From Mesostigma viride (lineage: Eukaryota > Streptophyta > Mesostigmatophyceae > Mesostigmatales > Mesostigmataceae), in the NCBI GenBank assembly GCA_009746045.1, contig RPFO01000022.1, positions 5,011,702 through 5,052,053 on the forward strand: a stretch of DNA of 40,352 nt, written 5' to 3'. The position numbers were made by a program, and so were the translations under genes. The notes beneath the pieces were generated by a model that was not told where the DNA came from, ran no database searches, and was given only the letters and a program-made list of their open reading frames with translations. Within the stretch, counting starts at the first letter, position 1. Each line of letters begins with the position of its first letter. Positions 14,251 through 23,295 of the stretch are shown here, piece by piece.

Positions 14251-17200
14251 TTCCCCCCCCCCCCCCCCCCCCCCCCCGCTTCCCCCCCCCCCTCCCACCC
14301 CCCCCTCCCACCCCCCCGCCCTCCCCCCCCCCCATCCCACCCCACCCCACCCACCCGCCCGCCCGCCCGCCCGCCCGCCCACCCAAAGTAGCCACACCCT
14401 CAGCAAACACACGCACCGTACGTGCCGTCGACCTCTCTCCGCCAGTAGCGCGTCACGCACAGGTCGCGCGCACATGTGTCGCTGGCGAAGCCAAGGGCGG
14501 GGACATGGCAAGGGCCAACGCAAGGGTCAAAAAGGGGACAGCGGGGGGCAACGCAAGGGGAAAAAAGGGGGGGAATGGTGGGCAACATTAGGGGCCACAC
14601 AAGGCAGAGAGGAGGACAGAAAGCAAAGGGAATGAGAGAGAAGCAAGAAAGGAAAGGGAAGAGAAGAGAAGCAAGAAAGGAAACGGAAGAGAAGAGAAGC
14701 AAGAAAGGAAAGGGAATGGAAAACGAGGGAAGAAAGGGAGACGGGACCAGGGCACAGCCGATGGTGCAGTAGGGATGAGCGCGTGAAGAGGCAAGTAGTT
14801 GCATGGCAGGCATGGCAGGGGGTGATGATTTTGCTTGGGCCCAGGGTGCTCGGAATTCCTGCCGTGACCCAGGGGGGGCTCCTTGATCATTACACGACAT
14901 GAAAAGCATATAATGACTTTCTGTTGTGAGGAATTAATACCACTAGGAGAACAAGAAAACAATGGGGGAAAAGGAGGCAAAGAGGGGGACACGAAAGAAA
15001 GGGTGTGCAACCAGACGCCATCCTCTGCCGACGCCATCTCTTGCCACGTGATGGCACGCACACGACCAATTCACCTGATCCTGGCACATGAGGGCTCAAC
15101 AAAAGCCCCTCTTCTGACACAAAGAGGGCTATGCCAGCTGCAAATAGCTGCATACGAGTATACCTGAATTTGCAGGCAGGCTGGATGGGGGATTCTGGTA
15201 TGAGACGCCTTGTGATCCCATGCCTCCCCGCACTAAGGCCCTCATGTACACATGCCACTTCCACCCCATTACTTACACAGGCCACATCCAGAGTGGCTTG
15301 AGCATGTGGTGCACGATGTCGGTGTGGCCATCCACGACTTCGATCACCTTGCCATAGGCAAACGTGCAGTCCCACCTAAGGGGAGAGGGCGGAAAGGGGG
15401 GGGGGGGGGGGGGGGGAGGAGATCAAACAGGGGGGGGGGGGGCCGACGATAAACAGGACAGGGGTGAGATGGCCCACAAGAAGCAGCAGCAGCAGCAGCA
15501 GTACGTCCAGATGAACACGCTCCACACGCTCATGAACAACATATGTGTGCGAGACAGAGCGCGTCAAACACATGCATGCATCCTGCATGTAAGAAAACAC
15601 GGGCATGCGAGGTACAAGCATGCATCTGGGACAGCGCATGACTGCACAGGTGCATGTCTGCGTCATATTACACCCCCCCGACAGGAAAACTAGCAGGAGT
15701 ATACTCTAGGTGGTCACTCCAGCCGTGACAGGCCAGCGTCCATGATGGTGATCTTCGCCACACCTGACAAGCAACACGCAAGTCGGCACATGACTAGCTA
15801 ATTACAGTCATTCCCGCGTTGAGTTACAATCGCTGCAAAATCTGGGCGTCGTAACTAAACGCAGGAACGTAAAAAGCGGGGACGTGGCCTTAGAGGTAGG
15901 CACAGGCTAGCAGCCCACCCCCTCCTCTGACGGGCTTGTATACGGCAATCGACAGCTCTCGTCAAGCCCGATCCAGCTGCAGCTCAAAGTCCATTTTTCC
16001 TGCCAGATATTTACGGAAAGGTGGGCGGTGAGGTGTACGCCGCCAAAATGTGGGCGTCGTAACTTAACACGGGAACGGAACCTTAACAATCGTAGCTTAA
16101 CGCGGGAATGACTGTACTCACTCCAGCCGAGAAAGTCCCAGGTCCATGACAAGCTTGAAGATGGCGTCGGAGCGCGCACGCACGATGGCGGAGCACTTGA
16201 GGCAGGGGATGAGCTGGTTCTGGACGATGCAGAGGGAAGGGGCCGCCACACACAAGGGAGAAAGTGCCACAGAAGAATGAAGGGCAACTGTTCAGGGTTC
16301 TGTACACAATAGAAGAGAGGGATGGGCAAGAACGAAGCACGATCGATCAACATCGGGGGCAGCACGAGGCGTGGGCAAGAGGGTTGCACTCAGGGCCACA
16401 CACACCGCGCAAGGGATGGCAACAGGCACCAGGGGGGCAACAAGGGGAAGAGGGGCAGCATGAGGGACAGATACAAGACAGAGCAAGGCAGGGAGGAAAA
16501 GGAGACCAGTGGGGGGGGGGGGGGGAGACGACGCGGCACATCGGCCAGCCCGGCGTGCACCTGCTACAGGTTCTCTCATCTCCTATCGCTGATTCCATGT
16601 CATCTCCCATCACTGCTTCCATCTCATCTCCTATTGCTGATTCCATGTCATCTCCGATCGCTGATTCCATGTCATCTCCTATTGCTGATTCCATGTCATC
16701 TCCTATCGCTGATTCCATGTCATCTCCTATCGCTGATTCCATGTCATCTCCTATCGCTGCTTCCATCTCATCTCCGATCGCTGATTCCATCTCATGTCCA
16801 ATCGCTGATTCCCATCTTCGTCCCATGGTGAACATGCGGTGCGCAAAGCCGGGCAATCAGGGGGGACAGCAGGACGGGCGCGAAGAGCGACCCATAGAAT
16901 TAGGGGAAGCAGGAGAGCAGGGGACAAGAATTATGCAAGGGGTCAACGCCACCATTTCTCTAGCGTTCTTTGCCGCGGCATTAGTATTGAATCAGTATGA
17001 TTGGTTCATCCCACGGCCCTCGTACCCGTGAGACGGAGCAGTCCTCAAAGTATCGCATCGGGCCCTCCACCTTGTACAGGCGCCACTTGTTGTTATCCGC
17101 CTCCCCCGTGGCCACGTCTGCGTCCGCGCCCGCCTTGTCCTCGCACATCGACACGCGCTTCTTGCGGGCGGCCGCCTCCACGCCGGAGAAGCGCGCAAAC

Positions 17201-20200
17201 GCCAGGTCGCTGTCCAGCGTGTTGTGCACGCCTTCCAGGCCCACGGGGACGCCTGGTCATTGGCATGGTTTGCACGCATCATGAATACCATTGTTGTTGT
17301 TGTTGTTATTATTGTTATTATTGTTATTATTATTATTATTATTATTAGGGTGTAATGCCTAGAAAAGAACAGGAACAGGGGGGGGGGAGCAGGGCGTACG
17401 GGGTTGGGACGTTGGGTGGGGGTATGGGGTGGCCCAGGAAGTGGAGACAGGGAAGAAGGGAAAAGCAGGAGAAAAAGGAAGCAAGAGGGGAAGGGGAAAG
17501 AAAGAAATGGAGGGGGGAGGCACTGAGGAGGTGATGGAGTAAGGAGAGGGAAGGAGGGGGGAGCAGTGGGGGTGGTGTGGGGGGGAATAGTGTCAGTGAA
17601 AAGACGCTGATGCTGCGATGGAGTGGCCCAAATTCAGAGCATGCATTCACTCATGGACAGGCCTCTGTCGAACCTAGAGCGGGGCCTACACCTGCAAAGA
17701 GCAGCATACCTTCCGTTTTTTCAATACAAAAGGGCAAGGAAATGAAGACAAAAAGACAGCTGCACCAATTACCACAATTTCATCCTAACCAAGTTTTACT
17801 GTCAACATGCTGGCGCCGTGCGGGTCCCCATCTCACCCACCAGTGACTATATGCTAACCTTCACCAGACAAAGACAAGCACGGCATGTGGGTGGCCCACT
17901 GGTGACCTTGGTAACACAGCACTGTGTCATGGACACCTTGACATTGCCGCTGCCCCCAAACTTGCAGAGCCCCACCTCCTTGGCCCCCACCTTGCTGAGA
18001 CCCCCCCACCTTGTCCCCCACCCTGCCTTGTGCCAACGCAGGGCTCCGCTCACCCGGCGCTCGGATCGCCCACCAGGACACCATCAAACGAAGACAGCAT
18101 CAACGTAGACACCATCAAACGTTCACCCGATGGTGTAAGAAAGGCCCGCCCGCTGACAGCCCGTAGTCGTTATCGGGCACATAGTAAGAATCAACAATAC
18201 GTCTTCAACGACGCTGATCTTCCAGGCCTGCACGAATTACCTCATCTATCTAGCACGGGTTACTTCCACAACCGCATCTGTTAATCTGGCAGGCCCAAAA
18301 TTCAAACCGCAGCCTTACCCATCCCCGTACGGCACCCACCACTCCGCCCCCATCAAAACCGCAGCCTTACCCATCCCCATCGTCTCTCGCCGCGTGATCG
18401 AGGAATTGATGGGCACCCTGTTGGCAGGCGAGAGGGACCCCTTGTCCTCGCCCTTGCCCGAGCCCTCGTCCCCACTCCCCTTGCAGCCCGGCGCAAAGCG
18501 CGCACTCATGCCCCCCCTCGTGTCTGTGACGCTGCGCCGCAGGTGCCGCAACGACGGCAATGGGGCCACCATGGAACCCGCCCCGAGGTTACTGTAGCCG
18601 CTGCCGCCGGCATTATTGTTATTCGACGCGTTGTTGACGTCCGCCAGCGTGGCGCGCGCGATCGATGCCTCGTCCAACGAGCTCGCCCGCAAGCCCTGCA
18701 TGTTTGGGGAGCTCGCTGCGGGGGCCGAGTTCTCTCCTGCAAACGTCACCCCTTCATCTAGCGTCGCCATGTGCCCGCGGTCCCCCACCACGCCCACCCC
18801 CTCGTCCTCTTCCTCGTCATGGCTCGTGTCTGAGGGACGGGAGCTGCTAGCGCCCGCGGCCGCTGCTGCCATCTGCAACGCGGCGCCCGCGCTGGTGCCG
18901 ACGCCCGAGGAGGAGTTGGCGCCGCTGCTGGGGGTTGACACGCGGGAGACGATGGGGGACCCGGACGCCGAGACGGGCTCGTCGGGGGCGAGCTTGGAGC
19001 GTGCGGCGATCAGCTTTAGCGTGGGGGTGGTGGTCACGCTGTCGCCGCCACGCTGGAAACCACCGATCTGGGGGATTAGGGGAGAAGCAGGGAGGGGGGG
19101 GGAGATGGAGAGGAAGGGAGAGGCGGAGAAAGGCGGAGTGGGGAATGAAAGGGAAGCGGGAGAGGAGAGGGATGGGGAGGGGATGGGGGGGGAGGCGCAG
19201 AAGAAAGGGAGGGAAGGGATGGGGAGGGGAGAGGCAGAGAAAGGGATGGACAGAACAGGGCCGGCAACCAGCATGAGCTTCTCTATCTCAAATAGGAAAA
19301 AGGAAGGAAATGGAAGGGCCTAACCAGCTATACAACTAAGCAAATAACAAGTACGTGCTTACCCACGAAAAGTAACATGAAAATGATGAAACAATTATCC
19401 CCCAGAAAATTGTGATGGCTCCATGGCAGCACCCTGGATGCCCGTCCCAGAGGAAAATAAGGGGGATCTGTCCCTGTAAACAAGGGAATCTGTCGGTCTT
19501 CTGCGTACCGCCACGTGTAGGTTGGAGAAGGATTGGTCGGCCCCGGGGATGATCGCGCGCAGCGCATGGATCCACGCCGCCTGCTCCTCGGGGCTGCTCG
19601 CCGCAAACTGGGCGATGTGGAGAAGCCAAGGGGGTGGACAAAAGCGGGTGGAAAGGAGGGGGTTAAGTCTACCGGGTTGACAGAGGGGAGGATGAAGAGA
19701 ACTCAAGAGGTGTGCTGAGGTGGGGGGGAGGGGGAGAAGTAAGGGAGGTGGGGGGGAGCAGGGGGGGGAGAATGAGGGAGGACAGAAAAAGGGCAGGGTA
19801 ACTCAACTACAGAAAAGGAAGAAAAAGGGGGGTAGAGGGGGGACAAGGCGAGGGCATAGCACAGAAATAGGTGGCGTGCCGCAGACGAACCCTCTCCCAA
19901 AGAGAGAGTCAAGGAGAGGAAGTGGGGTAAAAACGAGCGCAAATAAACGAGTGGGGGGATTCGAGGGGAGGACACCAGGACAAAACATAACAAAGTGCAC
20001 GTTGCAAGAGAAGCGGCTCATCATGCCGAGTCGCCGTTCTACAGCACTAAGTACTGCCACAGGCCAGACACAGGGTGGCAACACTCAACATGACCATGAA
20101 CCTGCTTAGAAACAGCCCCACAATATCTTTAGTGGTACCATCTGACGGGCATGATGTCTGGTGTCAATAAAACACCACTTCTCACCCCGCCCCCCCCCCC

Positions 20201-21944
20201 CCCCCCCCCGAGATTAAAACTCCCTACTTTTTATGTTGAGTTTGTAAGAAGCTCATCCTTTTGTTTCGCCAGATGGCGGACATACCTGCAGCTTGAGGTT
20301 CTTGGAGATATCTGCCAGGTCCTGCACCACGTTGAACAGGTAGAGCACCTGTGACGCGAACGGGGGGGGTCATTAAAAAAGGGTAAGGGTGGGGGTGGGG
20401 GTCAAAAAAAGGTAGAACACACACATAATTGACTCTGGTGCGAGTTTTCATTCCCTTTTCCAAAAAAAAAAAAGTGAGTACTTGCATACTGGCATACTGC
20501 CAAAGTGGAGCAAATCAATGTAAGGAATGCTGAAGTACTGTAGCACAGAGCCGTGTTAGTATAAAATCTCATTGCTCCAAGGACCACGTCACCCTAGTCA
20601 TCCACTCCAAACATCGCCCTTTCCCCTGGAGTTCCCCTGCGGTATAGCGACCACTCCTGGATCCATCATTGGACCGCCTGGCGTCGTTGTGAACAGGGCC
20701 ACTTTGCGAACTAGCGGTGCTTGATGCGCTGACGGTGCTTACTGAACTATGAACCATGAACCAATGAAAACGACGAATGGCGTGCTGCTTGCCCTGCAGA
20801 AAATCAATCCAGCTCATCAGGTCTAACGTATGATGTAGATCGACATAGCGACTTATAGCTACTTGCCGCGGTCAAGCACACACATGGCATAATTTAGCCT
20901 ACATTAATTAGCAATATATTGATAACAAACACTCTGGTCCCAAGCATTCGATCTTTAACTATTGCATATCTAACACGAAGCCCTGGCATCCTTCCCACTC
21001 CATACTGCGGCAAGCGTAGCTTTCCCTGCCACAATTGCTGCAACAACAAGCCTATCACACCACATCAACTTCAGGACCGAACAGGACATGAACTTAATCT
21101 CCATCTTATGTGTTAATTGTCAAGTTTGATAAACCCTTTCAATTCTTTTGTGGAGCCTTCCTATTCCACCAGAATAGGACACCCACCATTTATCCAGGGG
21201 TACATTGAAACAACCAGTGTAAGAAACTGCTTACCTTGCCACTGATATTGTCTCGGCCGATGTCGACGACGCGGCACTCCGTTCCCATGGTGATTACTTT
21301 CTTCGGCGCCTGGCGCAGGTACAGGTTGGATTATGGCGTGGCAAGCATGGTCAACGAAGAATATCCCAGAAGAACGCGCTGCCGCCAAGCAAAATATACA
21401 TACCCTAGCATCGCAAGCGCGTTCATAAAAACTGCAACATCACGAGCATTACCCCCCCCATAGGTCTCGGATCCATTCGCGGTACCAGTATGCTCGGCAT
21501 TCACAGGGGACCATCAGCTCCTTGATACTATCAACGCAAGGCTGATGATTACAGTTGTTGATATGCGACGATGTCGCGGCATCGTCGCATGCGCGGCCAT
21601 CTGGAACAGGTTGAGGCAGGCAGTGAATGAAGACTCGGTAGTAAAACTGAAGGCAATCCTATTCTTAACAGGCAGTCACAATCGCGGGGTTTGTGAGTCT
21701 TCTCCTACACATCTAAGCTAGATTACCCATCCAATCAAGCTTCAAACTAAATTGTATCAACATCGGCAAACCAGTTCACCTTATTAGACGGCACGTTTTT
21801 TAAAGAGAACAAACAGCCGTCCCGCAGAACGAAGAAGCGTTTCTTCCAAGCCATCAGAGGCCGGCGACCTCTTTGAAACAGCCATCCGTGCTTGACATCA
21901 TCCCCAAGCGGGGCGTGTTTCAGCAATCGGGATGACCGAGTCAT
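11956..21944 (-). CDS. EDR2-like: EDR2-like PH-START domain protein, 13 exons, 3' end missing
   Basis: Exons 5' to 3' on minus: 21944-21780, 21309-21235, 20348-20286, 19607-19509, 19067-18319, 18152-18054, 17994-17900, 17252-17026, 16219-16122, 15375-15277, 14481-14417, 13006-12761, 12038-11956. All have AG/GT borders and join in one frame to 721 codons. Exons 1-4 form a PH domain (HGWLFQRGRRPLMAWKKRFF; C-terminal helix EEQAAWIHALRAII). Exons 5-7 are a Ser/Ala/Gly/Asn-rich linker; exons 6 and 7 are the least certain. Exons 8-13 form a START domain (WRLYKVEGPMRYFED, WDCTFAYGKVIEVVDGHTDI, RDLCVTRYWRREVDGTY, NYVRAELIGGGFIIRP). Order and motifs match plant EDR2, a lipid-binding membrane-associated regulator. 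The DUF1336 domain that ends EDR2 is not seen: exon 13 ends at donor GTAGGT, 170 bp from the minisatellite. The start is the first ATG before the PH domain; an upstream 5' exon is possible. Confidence 0.88.
12054..12140. repeat. Intronic purine-rich tandem repeat, about 22 bp x 4
   Basis: Four imperfect copies of a unit containing GCGCAAGAACAAGGGGA lie in the intron between exons 12 and 13 of the EDR2-like gene, next to the exon 13 acceptor. On the sense strand this is a pyrimidine-rich tract, so it may serve as part of the acceptor's polypyrimidine stretch. Confidence 0.8.
12335..12450. repeat. Intronic tandem repeat, about 39 bp x 3
   Basis: Three diverging copies of a unit with GTGGGGACGAGGACGTAG followed by GCAAGAGCGCAA lie in the same intron. 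The period is close to that of the large satellite but the sequence is unrelated. Confidence 0.7.
13031..13072. repeat. 22-bp tandem duplication
   Basis: GTCAGCCACCAGCC occurs twice in adjacent copies just upstream (sense direction) of the exon 12 acceptor of the EDR2-like gene. Confidence 0.75.
13232..13328. repeat. 51-bp tandem duplication
   Basis: Two copies begin TCAGCGCATTGCTTTGCAAG at 13235 and 13286 and both run into ACTGTAGGTGGTTGG, with few differences. They lie in the intron between exons 11 and 12. Confidence 0.85.
13718..13753. other. Inverted repeat (11-bp stem)
   Basis: GTCGAATGAGA at 13718-13728 and its exact reverse complement at 13743-13753 flank a 14-nt loop. It is intronic in the EDR2-like gene. 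The rest of 13330-14200 in this intron holds a short (TTAA)n run at 13413-13432 and nothing else I can name. Confidence 0.75.
14214..14386. repeat. Poly-C / CCCG / CCCA low-complexity tract
   Basis: Runs of C up to about 30 bases are broken by single T or A, then pass into a CCCG repeat at about 14350-14380. It lies in the EDR2-like intron after exon 11. The minus (sense) strand is G-rich with G-quadruplex potential, about 30 nt after the exon 11 donor. Exact run lengths in an assembly here deserve caution. Confidence 0.95.
14630..14725. repeat. Purine-only tandem repeat, about 32 bp x 3
   Basis: Three copies of a unit built from GAAGCAAGAAAGGAAA and GAGAAGAGAAGC lie in the intron between exons 10 and 11. 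On the sense strand this is almost pure C/T. Confidence 0.8.
15397..15443. repeat. Poly-G tracts
   Basis: Two G runs (about 20 and 14 bases) separated by AGGAGATCAAACA lie just upstream (sense direction) of the exon 10 acceptor. As poly-C on the sense strand they extend its pyrimidine stretch. A short CAG repeat follows at 15483-15500. Confidence 0.9.
15718..15763 (-). other. Exon-like partial copy of EDR2-like exon 9
   Basis: The minus strand reads IMDAGLSRLE with a CAG acceptor before it and CTGGA/GTGA after it, closely resembling the end of exon 9 (VMDLGLSRLE, CTGGA/GTGAGT). About 22 of the first 28 bases match. It sits in the same intron as exon 9's donor, on the far side of the MITE. 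It could be a duplicated, decayed exon end or a cryptic alternative exon; the gene model is in frame without it. Confidence 0.4.
15805..16114. mobile_element. MITE with TA target duplication (Tc1/mariner-like)
   Basis: A 310-bp element has terminal inverted repeats starting CAGTCATTCCCGCGTT on both ends; the first 16 bases are identical and similarity continues to about 28. It is flanked by TA at 15803-15804 and 16115-16116, as expected of Tc1/mariner insertion. Inside, GGGCGTCGTAACT recurs as a direct repeat at about 15845 and 16052. No transposase ORF fits in it, so it is non-autonomous. It lies 7 nt into the intron after exon 9 (donor GTGAGTA). Confidence 0.85.
16573..16812. repeat. 24-bp minisatellite, about 10 copies
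   Basis: The unit CATCTCCTATCGCTGATT plus CCATGT varies slightly between copies. The period is a multiple of three, so both strands stay open: SSPIADSM repeats on plus, MESAIGDD on minus. It lies in the 806-bp EDR2-like intron between exons 8 and 9, so the long ORFs over it are probably not genes. Confidence 0.9.
17289..17347. repeat. TTG/TTA trinucleotide microsatellite
   Basis: GTT repeats pass into ATT repeats, interrupted by GTTATT. It is intronic, about 35 bp upstream (sense direction) of exon 8. The rest of that intron (17348-17899) is purine-rich on plus, with nothing else recognised. Confidence 0.95.
18302..18378 (-). repeat. Duplicated 5' splice donor of EDR2-like exon 5
   Basis: The minus-strand motif GGGGATGGGTAAGGCTGCGG occurs twice, 52 bp apart, each copy with a donor GATGG/GTAAGG. 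Only the downstream donor (exon end 18319) leaves the phase that keeps predicted exon 6 open; the upstream one (exon end 18371) would shift the frame. Alternative donor use here could switch between full-length and truncated products. Confidence 0.7.
20190..20209. repeat. Poly-C run
   Basis: A run of about 20 C lies in the EDR2-like intron after exon 3. The rest of this intron (19608-20285) is purine-rich on plus without recognisable features. Confidence 0.9.
21563..21590. other. Perfect 11-bp palindrome with 6-nt loop
   Basis: ATGCGACGATG and CATCGTCGCAT flank TCGCGG, giving a strong hairpin on either strand. It is in intron 1 of the EDR2-like gene. The remainder of intron 1 (21310-21779) shows nothing else. 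Confidence 0.8.
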
Positions 21945-23295
21945 GGTCACAATTTATACCTATTATACGCCGCAGCTAGAAATTAAGCGAGAAATTCCAC
22001 CACATCCGGCCGCAGCCGCCGATGCTTCAGTATTATCCTTGTAGTACGACGGTCCTGCCTTACGGCATCGTCTACAACCATGCTTGATCCTATCTGGACG
22101 CAATTTGATCCCGCCACGGTGAGACAGGCTATATCCAATGTTCAGAAGCCATAACTCGACAGCTCTTCCTCGATTCAATATTATTTCACACTACAGCGTC
22201 CCGTAGATACTTCATTGCCTTTTGGTCTTGGTGCAAGTGAGTCATCGCAGGTTCCAAGTGGTGAAGTTCGCTGATGAAGTCCGCTTTACCACGTCTTGTG
22301 GGGTTCAATTTGGCATGGAGGGCAAGTTTCGCGTTTTTTTGTGAACGGTAAACCCTGGCACCGTTTCCTAGTTGGGGCAAATTTATTCTCGCTTTCCAGT
22401 TTCCAGTCTCTGGGCTCTGACCACCAGCACAGGGGTGCTCTGACCAGTGACCACCACCAGCCTGAACAACGCAGGGAAAGAAACGAAATGAAAGTAGTTG
22501 AAAGTCATGAAAGTTCATGAATTGAGTCCGCTCGATCGGACTGGATGACTTCTATCCCTCATGATGGCATCATCCCTGGCCGGCTGGCCCAACGCAACCT
22601 ATGCAAGATTGTCACTACCGTACGGCGGCCGTTCGAACACTGTCGATTCAGAGTTTTGGATGTTCAGTTGGTCTGCATGAAGGTTGCCGCGGCGCCGTGC
22701 CCGGTGCCAACGCGCCGCGGTGGCGCAGCCACAAAACCTCCACAAACCAACTAGAGAACAATCAGAACATCAACTCAGCTACAGTATCTTACTGTACAGA
22801 TTATCTTAATTCTGGAATTCCCTCAAAAGACCCTCGGGTAGCCTTGTGCTTGCACCTTGCAGGCCAAGTGGTACAGTAAGACGTGGCCGATTCTTAGGTC
22901 CAAGGTAATGAACATGATCCACGCTCGTGCCCACCATTATCGTGTGTTCACCATTGCCAACTAGCAGAAACAATAACCCTCTACAGACATTGTCAATGGA
23001 CTTACGCAGCAAATACTGTAGTCACTAGCTTGCCCTTCACTGGCCTCAAGGTTCCCGGGCAAGTTTAGCTCCTGTCCGTCCCTGGGCGTGACTATCCCGG
23101 CGAAACCTCCTGTAATTGGTGCAGTGCCAGTGACAGACGATTTATGGTTTATAAAAAGAGAGTCTGGGTGAAATTATCTTGCATTGCACCATTGGAATAG
23201 ACGCGGCACAATACGAGCATTGCCCCAGTAACTGACCTCACCGCAGCTGAGGCACGTTAAATCATTGCTTGATTTACACTGAATTGAGTGTCGAA
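21945..23295. promoter_or_regulatory. Intergenic region between divergent genes
   Basis: This 1351-bp region separates the start codons of the minus-strand EDR2-like gene and the plus-strand AsnRS gene and must hold both promoters unless they have distant 5' exons. It is less GC-rich than the coding parts. A TATAAAT lies only 8-14 nt before the EDR2-like ATG, too close for a normal TATA box unless the leader begins elsewhere. Short ORFs here (22186-22518 minus, 22545-22754 plus) lack recognisable domains. One could hide a 5' exon. Confidence 0.5.
23148..23158 (+). promoter_or_regulatory. TATA-like element upstream of AsnRS
   Basis: TTTATAAAAAG lies about 140 bp before the AsnRS ATG, with an inverted CCAAT-like ATTGGT about 30 bp further upstream. 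The distances suit a core promoter with a leader of roughly 110 nt. This is a sequence match only. Confidence 0.35.

Noticed and set aside
14003-14635. Proline-rich plus ORF and glycine-rich minus ORFs
   Set aside because: They come from the poly-C/CCCG tract in an intron.
16264-17031. 255-aa plus ORF with SSPIADSM repeats
   Set aside because: It is generated by a 24-bp intronic minisatellite and overlaps EDR2-like exon 8 on the other strand.
22186-22518. 110-aa minus ORF between the divergent genes
   Set aside because: No domain, no splice evidence linking it to the EDR2-like gene; kept only as a possible 5' exon.
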